A stretch of 49,713 bases of DNA from Pseudobacillus lumedeiriae (GCF_044891285.1 NZ_JAUIYO010000018.1:1-49713), one strand, 5' to 3'. Numbered from the stretch's first letter, positions 33,564 to 41,483 are shown. Made by a program: numbers and translations. The notes: generated by a model not told the origin, from the letters alone.

Positions 33564-34433
33564 TCAATCAATAGGATTTCCTTCTCCTAACAACCGTACG
33601 GCATATACTTGATCACAGAATCCTCTTAATCCATTATAAACTCGGTTCATCCTAGAATCATGCTGCATTAACCCAAAAACAGTCGGGCCACTTCCACTCA
33701 TCAACACGGCATCCGCACCGAAACGTTCCATCTGTTCTTTAATTTGCGCCACCTCTGGATAAGTTCTCAATGTAACAGACTCCAGTACATTTCCAAGGTG
33801 GCTGCACATTTTATCATAATCCTTCGTTTCAATGGCATGTATCATCGCCTCTGTATTGGGGTGCCGAATTCCATCGATCTTTAAATTTTTATATACTTCT
33901 GCTGTGGATACCCCGATCGTTGGCTTAGCAAGAACGACCCAACAATTAGGCGGAGCAGGAAGGCGTTTTACCTTTTCTCCTCTTCCTCTCGCCAAAGCTG
34001 TGCCGCCATATACACAAAAGGAAACATCTGATCCAATCTTAGAACCGATTTCTGCTAATTCATCTAAACTTAGCCCTAGATCCCACAATTGGTTTAACCC
34101 TTTTAACGTAGCAGCAGCATCACTGCTTCCCCCCGCTAAACCAGCAGCTACAGGAATAATCTTCTCTATGCTGATCGCTACTCCTGAACGGATGCTGTAT
34201 TTCTCCTTCAGCAGTCTTGCCGCCTGGTAAGCTAAATTACGGCTGTCATCAGGAACAAAACGGTTATGGGAGATAATTTTAATTTCATCTTTCGGAAGCG
34301 GCTCAAGTTCAATACGATCTGCCAAATCTACTGTTGTCATAATCATTTCCACTTCATGATATCCATCAGTTCGTTTGTGCAGCACATCGAGCGTTAAATT
34401 AATTTTTGCTGGTGCCTTCACCATTATTTTCAC
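33564..34433 (-). CDS. ispE: 4-diphosphocytidyl-2-C-methyl-D-erythritol kinase
   Basis: ATP-dependent GHMP kinase of the MEP isoprenoid pathway. The 289-residue protein has KAPAKINLTLDVL at the N-terminus, the glycine-rich phosphate loop PVAAGLAGGSSDAAATL (about 91-107) and the third GHMP motif MSGSGPTVFGL (about 245-255). The start is a GTG at 34433 with AGGTGG six bases upstream. It lies 67 bases before purR and follows the sspF terminator. Confidence 0.97.
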   Translation of the reverse strand: MKIMVKAPAKINLTLDVLHKRTDGYHEVEMIMTTVDLADRIELEPLPKDEIKIISHNRFVPDDSRNLAYQAARLLKEKYSIRSGVAISIEKIIPVAAGLAGGSSDAAATLKGLNQLWDLGLSLDELAEIGSKIGSDVSFCVYGGTALARGRGEKVKRLPAPPNCWVVLAKPTIGVSTAEVYKNLKIDGIRHPNTEAMIHAIETKDYDKMCSHLGNVLESVTLRTYPEVAQIKEQMERFGADAVLMSGSGPTVFGLMQHDSRMNRVYNGLRGFCDQVYAVRLLGEGNPID

Positions 34434-34534
34434 AATAGACCACCTACTTTGCGCACATTACAGTTTAGCTTATTTTATCATAAAGTCCATTAAGTGTTGG
34501 AAAATATAACGTTTTATCCTGCGATTTTCTGTGA

Positions 34535-34567
34535 GAAAAAAAGAACCGGAAAAAATTCCGGTTCTTT
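34535..34567 (-). terminator. sspF terminator
   Basis: The perfect stem AAAGAACCGGAA/TTCCGGTTCTTT (34540-34551, 34556-34567) around AAAA is followed on the minus strand by a T-rich run. Confidence 0.92.
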
Positions 34568-34598
34568 GGCGGCTTGTCATTAGAAGTCAAATAAAGCG

Positions 34599-34775
34599 TC
34601 ATTGCTTGTTTGCGAGCTGGCTTTCTGCAAGTTCAATCGCTCGTTTCACCATGTTGCCGGCATCTCGGGCTGTAATTCCGCCCCAGCCTTCCCGTTGAAC
34701 AGTGTCATAAAATCCTAACTCTTTTGCAAGCTCTTCTTTCAATTGGTCAGACATAATTCCTCTTCTTCTGCCCAT
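34599..34775 (-). CDS. sspF: Alpha/beta-type small acid-soluble spore protein family, SspF-like
   Basis: Forespore DNA-binding protein related to the alpha/beta SASPs. The 58-residue protein reads GRRRGIMSDQLKEELAKELG, then FYDTVQREGWGGI and DAGNMVKRAIELAE, very close to B. subtilis SspF. The start at 34775 (ATG with GGAGG seven to eight bases upstream) matches; the longer frame adds 16 unrelated residues. Forespore (SigG) expression would be expected, but I could not find a convincing SigG promoter by eye. Confidence 0.94.
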   Translation of the reverse strand: MGRRRGIMSDQLKEELAKELGFYDTVQREGWGGITARDAGNMVKRAIELAESQLANKQ

Positions 34776-34852
34776 TTGTTGGCCTCCTTTTGCCGCTACT
34801 CCTAGCTTAACCATCCCTAACAAAACGATTAGCGGAAAATCAAGGAAACCCT

Positions 34853-34890
34853 AGAAAAGCGGAAGGCGCCCACTGATCGGCGACAAGCAA
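34853..34890. repeat. Truncated copy of the dispersed palindromic repeat
   Basis: AGAAAAGCGGAAGGCGCCCA followed by CTGATCGGCGACAAGCA is the inverted end segment of the element seen whole at 28994-29115. Confidence 0.5.
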
Positions 34891-34945
34891 AAAACAGGCC
34901 TTCTGGAAAGATAAAAACTTACCTTTCTAGAAGACCTGTTTTTTT
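34889..34945. terminator. Strong bidirectional terminator, no adjacent gene
   Basis: AAAAAACAGGCCTTCT pairs with AGAAGACCTGTTTTTT with one mismatch, and an inner GGAAAG/CTTTCT extends the stem. T-runs flank both sides. It is over 110 bases from sspF and about 390 from veg, so whichever transcript it ends is not an obvious gene. Confidence 0.8.
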
Positions 34946-35021
34946 AATCTTTAAAGAATAGACATTTACTTCAGACAGCTGTCTTGTTGTCGAAAGCTTG
35001 TGCCCTCTTGTATGATCTTAC

Positions 35022-35050
35022 AATCTGACACTTGGTTTTCGTGTCAGATT
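35022..35050. repeat. Perfect 10-bp inverted repeat
   Basis: AATCTGACAC (35022-35031) and GTGTCAGATT (35041-35050) with a 9-base spacer. It could be a hairpin in a transcript, an operator, or a remnant transposon end. No T-run follows on either strand. Confidence 0.6.
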
Positions 35051-35268
35051 TATTGGTTATCCTTTGCGACTCATGAAAGCTATGGGCGAACGATAGCCAG
35101 CAAACGAGCTCTATTTACACAACTACCACCACGGTAGAATCGTTCCGAGATATTTTATCGTAAAATTTAAACTCACGCCTACCGACATTCATCTCCCATC
35201 TACTCATAGGCTACAACCTTCATATTCCTTGAGGTGAGGATCTTCTGTCGGGAATAATAAAAAAGTGA

Positions 35269-35330
35269 TTGTCCGAAAAGGGCTCAGCTCCCTCCTTATG
35301 TTGAAGGAGCCGAGCGCTTTTTGAGGACAA
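35269..35330 (-). terminator. veg terminator / palindrome with TTGTCC ends
   Basis: Outer arms TTGTCC/GGACAA (35269-35274, 35325-35330), then AAAAG/CTTTT and GCTCAGCTCC/GGAGCCGAGC with one mismatch. It starts 9 bases after the veg stop and probably ends veg transcription, although its T-run lies inside the stem. Confidence 0.65.
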
Positions 35331-35338
35331 CCCTGAAA

Positions 35339-35593
35339 TTAAACTGCGCTTCCTGTCGTATCTTCAAATGTTAATTCTACTGTTTCCGTTAACACGTCGG
35401 CATAGCTGTATGACACTCTTTCGAACGCGTTCTCGTCTTGATCCAGTTCCACTACAAAGACTGCTTGATATGTTTCAGCAAGAACCCCGTAACGCTCAAT
35501 TGTTTTTCGGCGTCCCCCGTTTGCTTTCAACAAAAGTCTCTTTCCTAAATTTGAATCAAGGGATCTTTTAATGTCGGCTAATGTTTTTGGCAT
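35339..35593 (-). CDS. veg: Veg protein
   Basis: Small, highly expressed protein conserved in Firmicutes; in B. subtilis it stimulates biofilm gene expression through SinR. The 84-residue protein reads MPKTLADIKRSLDSNLGKRL, GGRRKTIERYG, AETYQAVFVVELDQDENAFE and VSYSYADVLTETVELTFED. The start at 35593 has GAGGTGG six bases upstream and matches B. subtilis; the longer frame has no support. Two consensus-like promoters precede it, as expected for this strongly transcribed gene. Confidence 0.96.
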   Translation of the reverse strand: MPKTLADIKRSLDSNLGKRLLLKANGGRRKTIERYGVLAETYQAVFVVELDQDENAFERVSYSYADVLTETVELTFEDTTGSAV

Positions 35594-35615
35594 CCGCTTC
35601 CACCTCACTATTTCT

Positions 35616-35644
35616 ATAATAACATGATTTAAATAGCAAGTCAA
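35616..35644 (-). promoter_or_regulatory. veg proximal promoter
   Basis: On the minus strand, TTGACT (35639-35644) and TATTAT (35616-35621) are 17 bases apart, just upstream of the veg ribosome site. Confidence 0.8.
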
Positions 35645-35655
35645 ACAAATAAAAT

Positions 35656-35685
35656 ATTTTATCAACGAGAGCCCCCTTTTGTCAA
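35656..35685 (-). promoter_or_regulatory. veg distal promoter
   Basis: On the minus strand, TTGACA (35680-35685) and TAAAAT (35656-35661) are 18 bases apart. The sequence around it (TTGACAAAAGGGGGCTC) resembles the strong veg promoter of B. subtilis. Confidence 0.8.
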
Positions 35686-35776
35686 TGTTTTTTATTTTAC
35701 AAAAACCTGCTTTTTTCATCATACGTTTAGCGTGCCCAATATTTTAATAACCATGACAAAATATTCCCTGCATTCT

Positions 35777-36655
35777 TTATTCCTCTTCAGACTGCTGAAA
35801 GGGCATGCCCAGCCGAAGCACTCCTTTTGTTTCAATTCCTCCAAGCCCTTTATTTCCAGTCAGCGTATTTCTAAGCACTTCTCTTACATCCACAAGCTCA
35901 TTAAATGGCGTAAATCCGATTTTGGCTGAAATATATACCGGATCCAACGCATGAATGTTCACACGAAAGGGAGAACTCGCAAAATTGGCTCCAGCTCGAA
36001 TCAACGATTCAAAGTGCGACTGACATGCCCCTGCAAAAATGACAAGCTGGTCGAGATGAGGAAACTTTTTTCTCGCCAGCCGAACTGTTTGAACAAAGTG
36101 TTTAGAATGCCGATACGCATTTATGTCCGATTTACTGCCTTTTGTTTTAGAATAAGAGTCATGCCCGGTAATCACTAATATGTCAGGACGATATTCGTCA
36201 ATAAGTCCTGATATTTTCTTCGGCATCTCCTCCTCTAGGCAATGCACGCCATAAACGGGAAGCCCGATTTTCTCATATGCCGCCAAACACTTTTTTAAAT
36301 AATTAGGATCACCGTCCATATGAAGCACTCTGCCTGGTATTTGAAATACATCATTTTCGTTCCGATAACATTCTGTCGCCCGATATTCTTGTCTTTCTTT
36401 AATCAATTCAAGTTCCTGCCGAAATAAGTGGAACGATTGCTCTTCACGCATTTTTGTTGCATGAGTCATTCGCTTCTGTTCATCAGGTTCAACTTCTAAT
36501 AAATCGGAAAACGGGGCATCTGCAATCAGCCGGTAATCCTCCCCGGACAAAATGGCGATTTTCCCCTCCTTCGTCTCTTTAATCTCTATTACCCGGAACA
36601 ATATATCATTTCCATAAGACGGACGGCTAACGATAGAATTGATACGAATCACCAT
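35777..36655 (-). CDS. yabG: Sporulation protease YabG
   Basis: Mother-cell protease that processes spore coat proteins at the onset of cross-linking. The 292-residue protein matches the YabG family: an N-terminal barrel-like part (YGNDILFRVIEI), a charged linker with RQELELIKERQEY, then the conserved core KVLH-type VLHMDGDPNYLKKCL, PDILVITGHDSYSK, QLVIFAGACQSHFESL and ALDPVYISAKIGFTPF. The start at 36655 agrees with family N-termini, with GGGGAT upstream. Late mother-cell (SigK) control is expected; a CATAAGAT -10-like sequence is present but no good -35. Confidence 0.96.
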   Translation of the reverse strand: MVIRINSIVSRPSYGNDILFRVIEIKETKEGKIAILSGEDYRLIADAPFSDLLEVEPDEQKRMTHATKMREEQSFHLFRQELELIKERQEYRATECYRNENDVFQIPGRVLHMDGDPNYLKKCLAAYEKIGLPVYGVHCLEEEMPKKISGLIDEYRPDILVITGHDSYSKTKGSKSDINAYRHSKHFVQTVRLARKKFPHLDQLVIFAGACQSHFESLIRAGANFASSPFRVNIHALDPVYISAKIGFTPFNELVDVREVLRNTLTGNKGLGGIETKGVLRLGMPFQQSEEE

Positions 36656-36751
36656 GTGATCATCCCCGTTGCTTTTTACTCTTCTAATCATCTTATGCAA
36701 AGTGAGGATATTGGGGAATACGAATTAGCTGTAAATATAATCCTTAAAATT

Positions 36752-36788
36752 AATAAAAAATATCCGCCCTAATCATTTCAGGCGGATA
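36752..36788 (-). terminator. rsmA terminator
   Basis: The stem TATCCGCC/GGCGGATA (36761-36768, 36781-36788) is followed on the minus strand by TTTTTTATT. It ends the metG-tatD-rnmV-rsmA series. Confidence 0.92.
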
Positions 36789-36791
36789 CGT

Positions 36792-37667
36792 TTATTGAAA
36801 AATAGGGTAAAGCGTATTAGAGAGCCGGGCAAATTCCTCGAGCGAAAGGGATTCTCCTCTTCTAGAAGGATCTACTCCCGCTTTGCCGAGTGCCTCAATC
36901 ACAAGCTCTTTCTTTGCTTTGCCTTCCGGAAGCTGGCTCATTAGGTTATTTAAAATGGTTTTTCGGCGCTGAGCAAATGAAGAACGAGTAACCGTAAAAA
37001 AGAAAGCTTCATTATCGACTTTCACAGCCGGCTGGTCTCTTCTCAATAATTTAATGACCGCAGAATCCACATTTGGCTGCGGCATAAAAACTGTTTTCGG
37101 CACGATAAAAGCCGTTTCGGCTTCCATGTAGTATTGAATAGCAATAGACAATGAACCATATTCTTTCGTGCCTGGCTTTGCGGAAATACGGTCAGCTACT
37201 TCTTTCTGAAGCATAACAACAATTCCCTTAAAAGGTACATTTTCTTCAAGCAGTTTCATAATGATCGGCGTAGTCACATAATAGGGCAAGTTAGCAACGA
37301 CCATTAAATGATCACATCCCGAAAATTCCTGTTCTGCGATTTGAGCCACGTCTGCTTTTAATATATCCTCATGAATAATGTTTACATTATCATACGGAGA
37401 AAGCGTATCAGCCAAAATTGGCAGAAGCCGCTGGTCAATTTCAAAAGCGACTACTTTGCCGGCCGTCCGTGCTAAATGTTCCGTCAGTGCCCCGATGCCA
37501 GGACCAATTTCAATGGCCCCTGTTTCTTTTGTCAATTCAGCTGTTTCTGTAATTCTGCGTAAAATATTCGGGTCAATTAAAAAGTTCTGTCCTAAGCTTT
37601 TTTTGAAAGAAAACCCATACTTCTCTAATATTTCTTTCGTTCGCGTAGGAGTAGCAATATCCTTCAT
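36792..37667 (-). CDS. rsmA: 16S rRNA (A1518/A1519-N6) dimethyltransferase
   Basis: Dimethylates two adenines in the 3' helix of 16S rRNA (ksgA); loss gives kasugamycin resistance. The 291-residue protein has KKSLGQNFLID (about 22-32), the SAM loop IEIGPGIGALTEHL, FEIDQRL, and the catalytic motif NLPYYVTTP (about 127-135). GGAGG precedes the ATG, which overlaps the rnmV stop by 4 bases. The gene is followed by a terminator. Confidence 0.98.
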   Translation of the reverse strand: MKDIATPTRTKEILEKYGFSFKKSLGQNFLIDPNILRRITETAELTKETGAIEIGPGIGALTEHLARTAGKVVAFEIDQRLLPILADTLSPYDNVNIIHEDILKADVAQIAEQEFSGCDHLMVVANLPYYVTTPIIMKLLEENVPFKGIVVMLQKEVADRISAKPGTKEYGSLSIAIQYYMEAETAFIVPKTVFMPQPNVDSAVIKLLRRDQPAVKVDNEAFFFTVTRSSFAQRRKTILNNLMSQLPEGKAKKELVIEALGKAGVDPSRRGESLSLEEFARLSNTLYPIFQ

Positions 37668-38221
37668 TTTATTTCCTCCTGCAGCACTTCTTTCAAAGCG
37701 CGGGCAAATTGTTCTTGCGTAATTTGGAACATGAGCAGCCGCTTATGCAGCTGCTTGCCGTTCGTATAGCCGATTCTCAGCTTTTCACCAAGTTTTTCTC
37801 TTCTTTCTTTTGCTTTCTCTCCCCCAATTAGTCCAGCGTCAACGAGATCTTCTTTTGTAATCTGCTCAACCGCTTCCCTTTCCACAAGCTGGGCATCCTT
37901 CAGTGCTTTACGAATCGCTTCAACAGACGCATGTTCCACACCGACCCCCCGCCCCTTTTTTTCAATGGCTTCGTGCTTTGGCAAAAAAGCGTGTTTGCAG
38001 TTTGGCACATGCTCAGAAACTATATGCCTAATCCGTTCACCCGGATAATCCGGATCAGTAAATATGATGACTCCCCTTGTTTCCTGTGCTAGTTTAATTC
38101 TCTCGATGGCGGCCGGCGAAACGGCTGAACCGTTCGTTTCGATGGTATCGGCATCTACTGCTCTTTTAATCGCTGTTGTATCATCTTTTCCTTCCACAAC
38201 AATAATTTCTTTAATTTTCAT
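37664..38221 (-). CDS. rnmV: Ribonuclease M5
   Basis: Toprim-domain nuclease that matures 5S rRNA. The 185-residue protein has the Toprim elements IIVVEGKDDTTAIKRA with catalytic Glu (about 5-20) and FTDPDYPGERIR (DxD, about 55-66), and a C-terminal KLRIGYTNGKQLHKRL region. The start at 38221 has GGTGAG upstream; the frame extends 5 codons further without support. tatD is 8 bases upstream; in B. subtilis yabE lies between these two genes but is missing here. Confidence 0.96.
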   Translation of the reverse strand: MKIKEIIVVEGKDDTTAIKRAVDADTIETNGSAVSPAAIERIKLAQETRGVIIFTDPDYPGERIRHIVSEHVPNCKHAFLPKHEAIEKKGRGVGVEHASVEAIRKALKDAQLVEREAVEQITKEDLVDAGLIGGEKAKERREKLGEKLRIGYTNGKQLHKRLLMFQITQEQFARALKEVLQEEIK

Positions 38222-38229
38222 AATATCAC

Positions 38230-39000
38230 TCACCACTCGATTTTAAAAAGCTTTCGGGCATTCTCAGTTGTAGCCTGGGCAACTTCTTCGTAAGAAAGAC
38301 CCTTTAGTTCCGCAATTTGTTGGGCAACTAACTTCACATAAGCAGGTTCATTGCGCTTGCCGCGATACGGGTGGGGCGCTAAATAAGGGCAGTCCGTTTC
38401 AATAAGCAGCTTCTCGAGCGGAATATCCTCTGCCACTTCTTTTGGCTTTTTCGCGTTTTTAAATGTAACCGGGCCGCCCAGTGAAATATAAAAGTTCATA
38501 TCCACGCATTCACGCGCCGTTTCAACGCTGCCGCTGAAGCAATGCATAATCCCTCCTACTTCTTCTGCTCCCTCTTCTTTTAAAATCTCAACAATGTCCT
38601 GAGTGGCTTCCCGGTTATGAATAATGATCGGAAGTTTTACTTTTTTAGCCAGCTGGATTTGCTTACGAAACACGGCCTTTTGAATGTCTTTTGGTGATTT
38701 ATCCCAATGATAATCGAGCCCCATTTCACCTAATGCAACAACTTTTGGATGTTCTGCCAATTCTTTCAGCCAAATAAGATCTTCCTCTGTCATATCGATC
38801 GCATCTACAGGATGCCAGCCGACACTAGCATATAAAAAGTCATACGTTTCAACGAGTTCCATTGCTTTTTCAATCGTAGGACGGTCAAACCCGACAACAA
38901 TCATATGGTCTACACCGGCTTCTCTCGCCCGTTTGATGACTTCTTCTATATCTTCATTATATTGTTCAGCATTTAAATGAACATGCGTATCAAATAACAA
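38230..39000 (-). CDS. tatD: TatD-family metal-dependent DNase
   Basis: Metal-dependent nuclease (YabD/DayD) of the TIM-barrel amidohydrolase fold. From the proposed start, the N-terminal metal ligands are in FDTHVHLN (3-10), followed by the conserved Glu in GEMGLDYHWD (about 92-101), HNREATQD, MHCFSGS and ETDCPYLAPHPYRGKRNEP. I choose the TTG at 39000: GGAAGGG lies nine bases upstream and the protein then begins MLFDTHVHLN like B. subtilis YabD, at 256 residues. The ATG three codons upstream touches the ribosome site, and the longest frame starts at 39066. It follows metG by about 90 bases. Confidence 0.92.
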   Translation of the reverse strand: MLFDTHVHLNAEQYNEDIEEVIKRAREAGVDHMIVVGFDRPTIEKAMELVETYDFLYASVGWHPVDAIDMTEEDLIWLKELAEHPKVVALGEMGLDYHWDKSPKDIQKAVFRKQIQLAKKVKLPIIIHNREATQDIVEILKEEGAEEVGGIMHCFSGSVETARECVDMNFYISLGGPVTFKNAKKPKEVAEDIPLEKLLIETDCPYLAPHPYRGKRNEPAYVKLVAQQIAELKGLSYEEVAQATTENARKLFKIEW

Positions 39001-39090
39001 TCTTTTCATCCCTTCCAAAAGAAAAACATAGACGTTCCCGTCGAATAATTGTTCCACGTGAAACATTCTATGTTTTTCAATCCATTCATT

Positions 39091-41046
39091 TTATTTAATC
39101 CGTGAACCATTCGGCAGGCTCTCATCTACGCTTGCTAATGATAATACGCCATCACTCTTGCCTGCAAGGATCATACCTTGTGACAGCTCACCGCGCAATT
39201 TAACAGGCTTTAAATTAGCCACGACAACTACTTTGCGTCCAATTAGCTCTTCCGGCTTATAATATTCAGCAATGCCTGAAACAACTTGCCGCTTTTCAAA
39301 ACCTAGATCAAGTTGAAGCTTTAGTAATTTATTTGCTTTTTTCACTGGCTCTGCTGCAATGACAGTAGCTGAGCGTAAATCGATATTCATAAAATCATCA
39401 ATTGTTATTTCTTCTGCAAGTTCGACCGCCGGTTCTTCTTTCTTTTCTTCTTTTACTGGAGCTCCTTGCATTTTCTCTTTAATATAAGCAATCTCCTCTT
39501 CCATCTCTAGGCGGGGGAAAATAGGCTCTCCTTTTTTAACAACCGTTGTGCCTTCTTTTATCACACCAAATTGTGCCAAGCTGTCCCATGACTTTAAGTG
39601 ATCTTCTTGAACATTTAACTGTTCGAAAATCTTCTTCGGTGTTTGTGTTAAAAATGGCTGTAAAAAGACAGCTGTTCTTCTTAACGATTCTGCAAGATGA
39701 ACCATAACGTTGCCGAGTTTTTCTTTCTCTTCCGCTTTAGCTAGAACCCACGGCTGTGTTTCGTCAATATATTTATTCGTACGGCTCACTAGCTGCCAGA
39801 CAGCAGAAAGCGCAACGGAAAACTCCATTTTTTCCATCGCCTCTTCATATTGATTGACAACTTCCATATTCATTTGGAGAAGCTGTTCTTCAAATTCACC
39901 TGTTGATCCATTGTAAGGCGGGATCACTCCATCAAAATACTTATTGATCATTGCAACTGTTCGATTAAGCAAATTACCTAGGTCATTGGCTAAATCATAA
40001 TTGATACGCTCAACAAATCCTTCAGGCGTGAATACACCATCTGAACCGAATGGCACTTCACGAAGTAAATAGTATCGGAGAGCATCCAATCCGTATCGGT
40101 CAATTAACGTAACAGGATCTACCACGTTTCCTTTTGATTTTGACATCTTTCCATCTTTCATAAGCAGCCAGCCATGAGCAAACACTTTTTTAGGAAGCGG
40201 CAAGTCTAGCGCCATCAACATAATCGGCCAATAAATCGTGTGAAAGCGTACAATTTCTTTACCGACAAGGTGAACATTGGCCGGCCAATACTTTTGATAT
40301 TTTTCATCATGGTCTGTTCCATAACCGAGTGCCGTAATATAATTGGAAAGAGCATCGATCCACACGTAAATAACGTGCTTCGGATCACCCGGCACTTTTA
40401 TTCCCCAGTCAAAGGTTGTCCGTGATACTGCTAAATCTTCCAACCCTGGTTTAATAAAGTTATTAATCATTTCATTTTTGCGGGATTCCGGCTGAATGAA
40501 CTCTGGATTTTCTTCATAAAACGCAAGCAAACGATCCGCATATTTACTCATTCTAAAGAAATACGATTGTTCTTTTACTTTCTCAACAGGACGGCCGCAA
40601 TCTGGGCAGTTGCCGTTTTCTAATTGGCGTTCTGTAAAGAAAGATTCACACGGTGTACAGTACCATCCTTCATACTCATCAAGGTAAATGTCACCTTGGT
40701 CTAATAACTGTTTGAAGATTTTTTCCACAATGTCTTTGTGGCGGGTTTCTGTTGTCCGGATAAAGTCGTCATACGAAATATCAAGCTTATCCCATAATTC
40801 TCGAATGCCAGAAACAATATTATCGACATATTCCTGCGGAGTTACGCCTGTTTCTTCCGCCTTTCGTTGAATCTTCTGTCCGTGTTCATCCGTTCCCGTT
40901 AAATACATCACGTCGAATCCGCGAAGCCTTTTATAACGCGCCATTGCATCGCCCGCCACCGTCGTATAAGCATGTCCAATATGAAGATTTCCACTTGGAT
41001 AATAAATAGGTGTTGTTAAATAAAATGTTTTCTTTTGATCGTTCAA
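39091..41046 (-). CDS. metG: Methionyl-tRNA synthetase
   Basis: Charges tRNA-Met; called metS in B. subtilis. The 651-residue class I enzyme has the HIGH-type motif HIGHAYTT (about 21-28), the KMSKSKGNV motif (about 302-310), an anticodon-binding domain with W residues near 430-450, and a C-terminal EMAPII/Trbp111 tRNA-binding domain (about 545-651; VVSGIAEYY and LKPVKLRGELSQGMIL). Two CxxC pairs (CTPC near 128 and CPDC near 145) form a zinc knuckle. The start is a TTG with GGAGGGG six bases upstream. A structured 120-base leader precedes it. Confidence 0.97.
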   Translation of the reverse strand: MNDQKKTFYLTTPIYYPSGNLHIGHAYTTVAGDAMARYKRLRGFDVMYLTGTDEHGQKIQRKAEETGVTPQEYVDNIVSGIRELWDKLDISYDDFIRTTETRHKDIVEKIFKQLLDQGDIYLDEYEGWYCTPCESFFTERQLENGNCPDCGRPVEKVKEQSYFFRMSKYADRLLAFYEENPEFIQPESRKNEMINNFIKPGLEDLAVSRTTFDWGIKVPGDPKHVIYVWIDALSNYITALGYGTDHDEKYQKYWPANVHLVGKEIVRFHTIYWPIMLMALDLPLPKKVFAHGWLLMKDGKMSKSKGNVVDPVTLIDRYGLDALRYYLLREVPFGSDGVFTPEGFVERINYDLANDLGNLLNRTVAMINKYFDGVIPPYNGSTGEFEEQLLQMNMEVVNQYEEAMEKMEFSVALSAVWQLVSRTNKYIDETQPWVLAKAEEKEKLGNVMVHLAESLRRTAVFLQPFLTQTPKKIFEQLNVQEDHLKSWDSLAQFGVIKEGTTVVKKGEPIFPRLEMEEEIAYIKEKMQGAPVKEEKKEEPAVELAEEITIDDFMNIDLRSATVIAAEPVKKANKLLKLQLDLGFEKRQVVSGIAEYYKPEELIGRKVVVVANLKPVKLRGELSQGMILAGKSDGVLSLASVDESLPNGSRIK

Positions 41047-41082
41047 TTTATACCCCTCCTCGAAGACGCTGATTCTTATGTA

Positions 41083-41145
41083 GAAAAGCCCTCACCCGAC
41101 GGTTGAGAGCTTCCTTTTACACTAATACCCCTAGTGGGCACTCAA
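41083..41145 (-). promoter_or_regulatory. Structured leader of metG, possible attenuator
   Basis: In the metG leader RNA, CACTA/TAGTG forms a small hairpin. It is followed by AGCTCTCAACC pairing with GGGTGAGGGCT, then TTTTCT, the form of a weak terminator 40 bases before the metG start. No T-box, SAM or TPP riboswitch core is present. Confidence 0.5.
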
Positions 41146-41417
41146 TTACTGAATTTTATTGACATTATTACTATTATACTAAAGAAATATACATAGCTGC
41201 AGCTAAAAAGCCGCTTCTTTTATTTTCTCTTATTCCGCTGTAATTGTAAACATTAAACTCCTTATCTGCCTTGTTTTTCAACGATCTCGTACACTGTTCA
41301 TCTCATTCGACATTTTTTTCATTTTTTCGTTTCCAAATTATTCATATATCCCTTTAAAGCTTGATTTATCAACGTTTTCACTACCTTACATTCCCTGGCA
41401 AAATTACATTTTCTTGT

Positions 41418-41446
41418 TGACGACTATGGCAATAGCTGGTATGATA
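41418..41446 (+). promoter_or_regulatory. abrB promoter
   Basis: TTGACG (41418-41423) and TATGAT (41441-41446) are 17 bases apart. The expected start near 41453 leaves a leader of about 75 bases. Confidence 0.85.
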
Positions 41447-41465
41447 AAACCACAAGTGAAAAAAA

Positions 41466-41483
41466 TGTCGAAAAATGACGATT
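41466..41483 (+). promoter_or_regulatory. Tandem Spo0A boxes in the abrB leader
   Basis: TGTCGAA (41466-41472) and TGACGAT (41477-41483) lie 11 bases apart, just after the transcription start. B. subtilis abrB has the same tandem arrangement, where Spo0A-P blocks transcription. Confidence 0.85.

Larger units (their letters stand above)
34776..35268. other. Long gene-poor stretch between veg and sspF
   Basis: No supported gene in about 490 bases. It contains a truncated dispersed repeat (34853-34890), a strong bidirectional terminator (34889-34945), a perfect 10-bp palindrome (35022-35050), and a block at about 35060-35260 of mixed base composition. A minus-strand frame ending at 35204 reads PTEDPHLKEYEGCSL at its end and could be the tail of a decayed gene. 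I cannot identify it. Confidence 0.6.

Noticed and set aside
41083..41145. Possible TPP riboswitch because of the CCCACTAGGGG string in the metG leader
   Set aside because: The rest of the THI-box core (CTGAGA, ACCTGATCTGG and similar) is missing, the leader is too short, and metG is not a thiamine gene.
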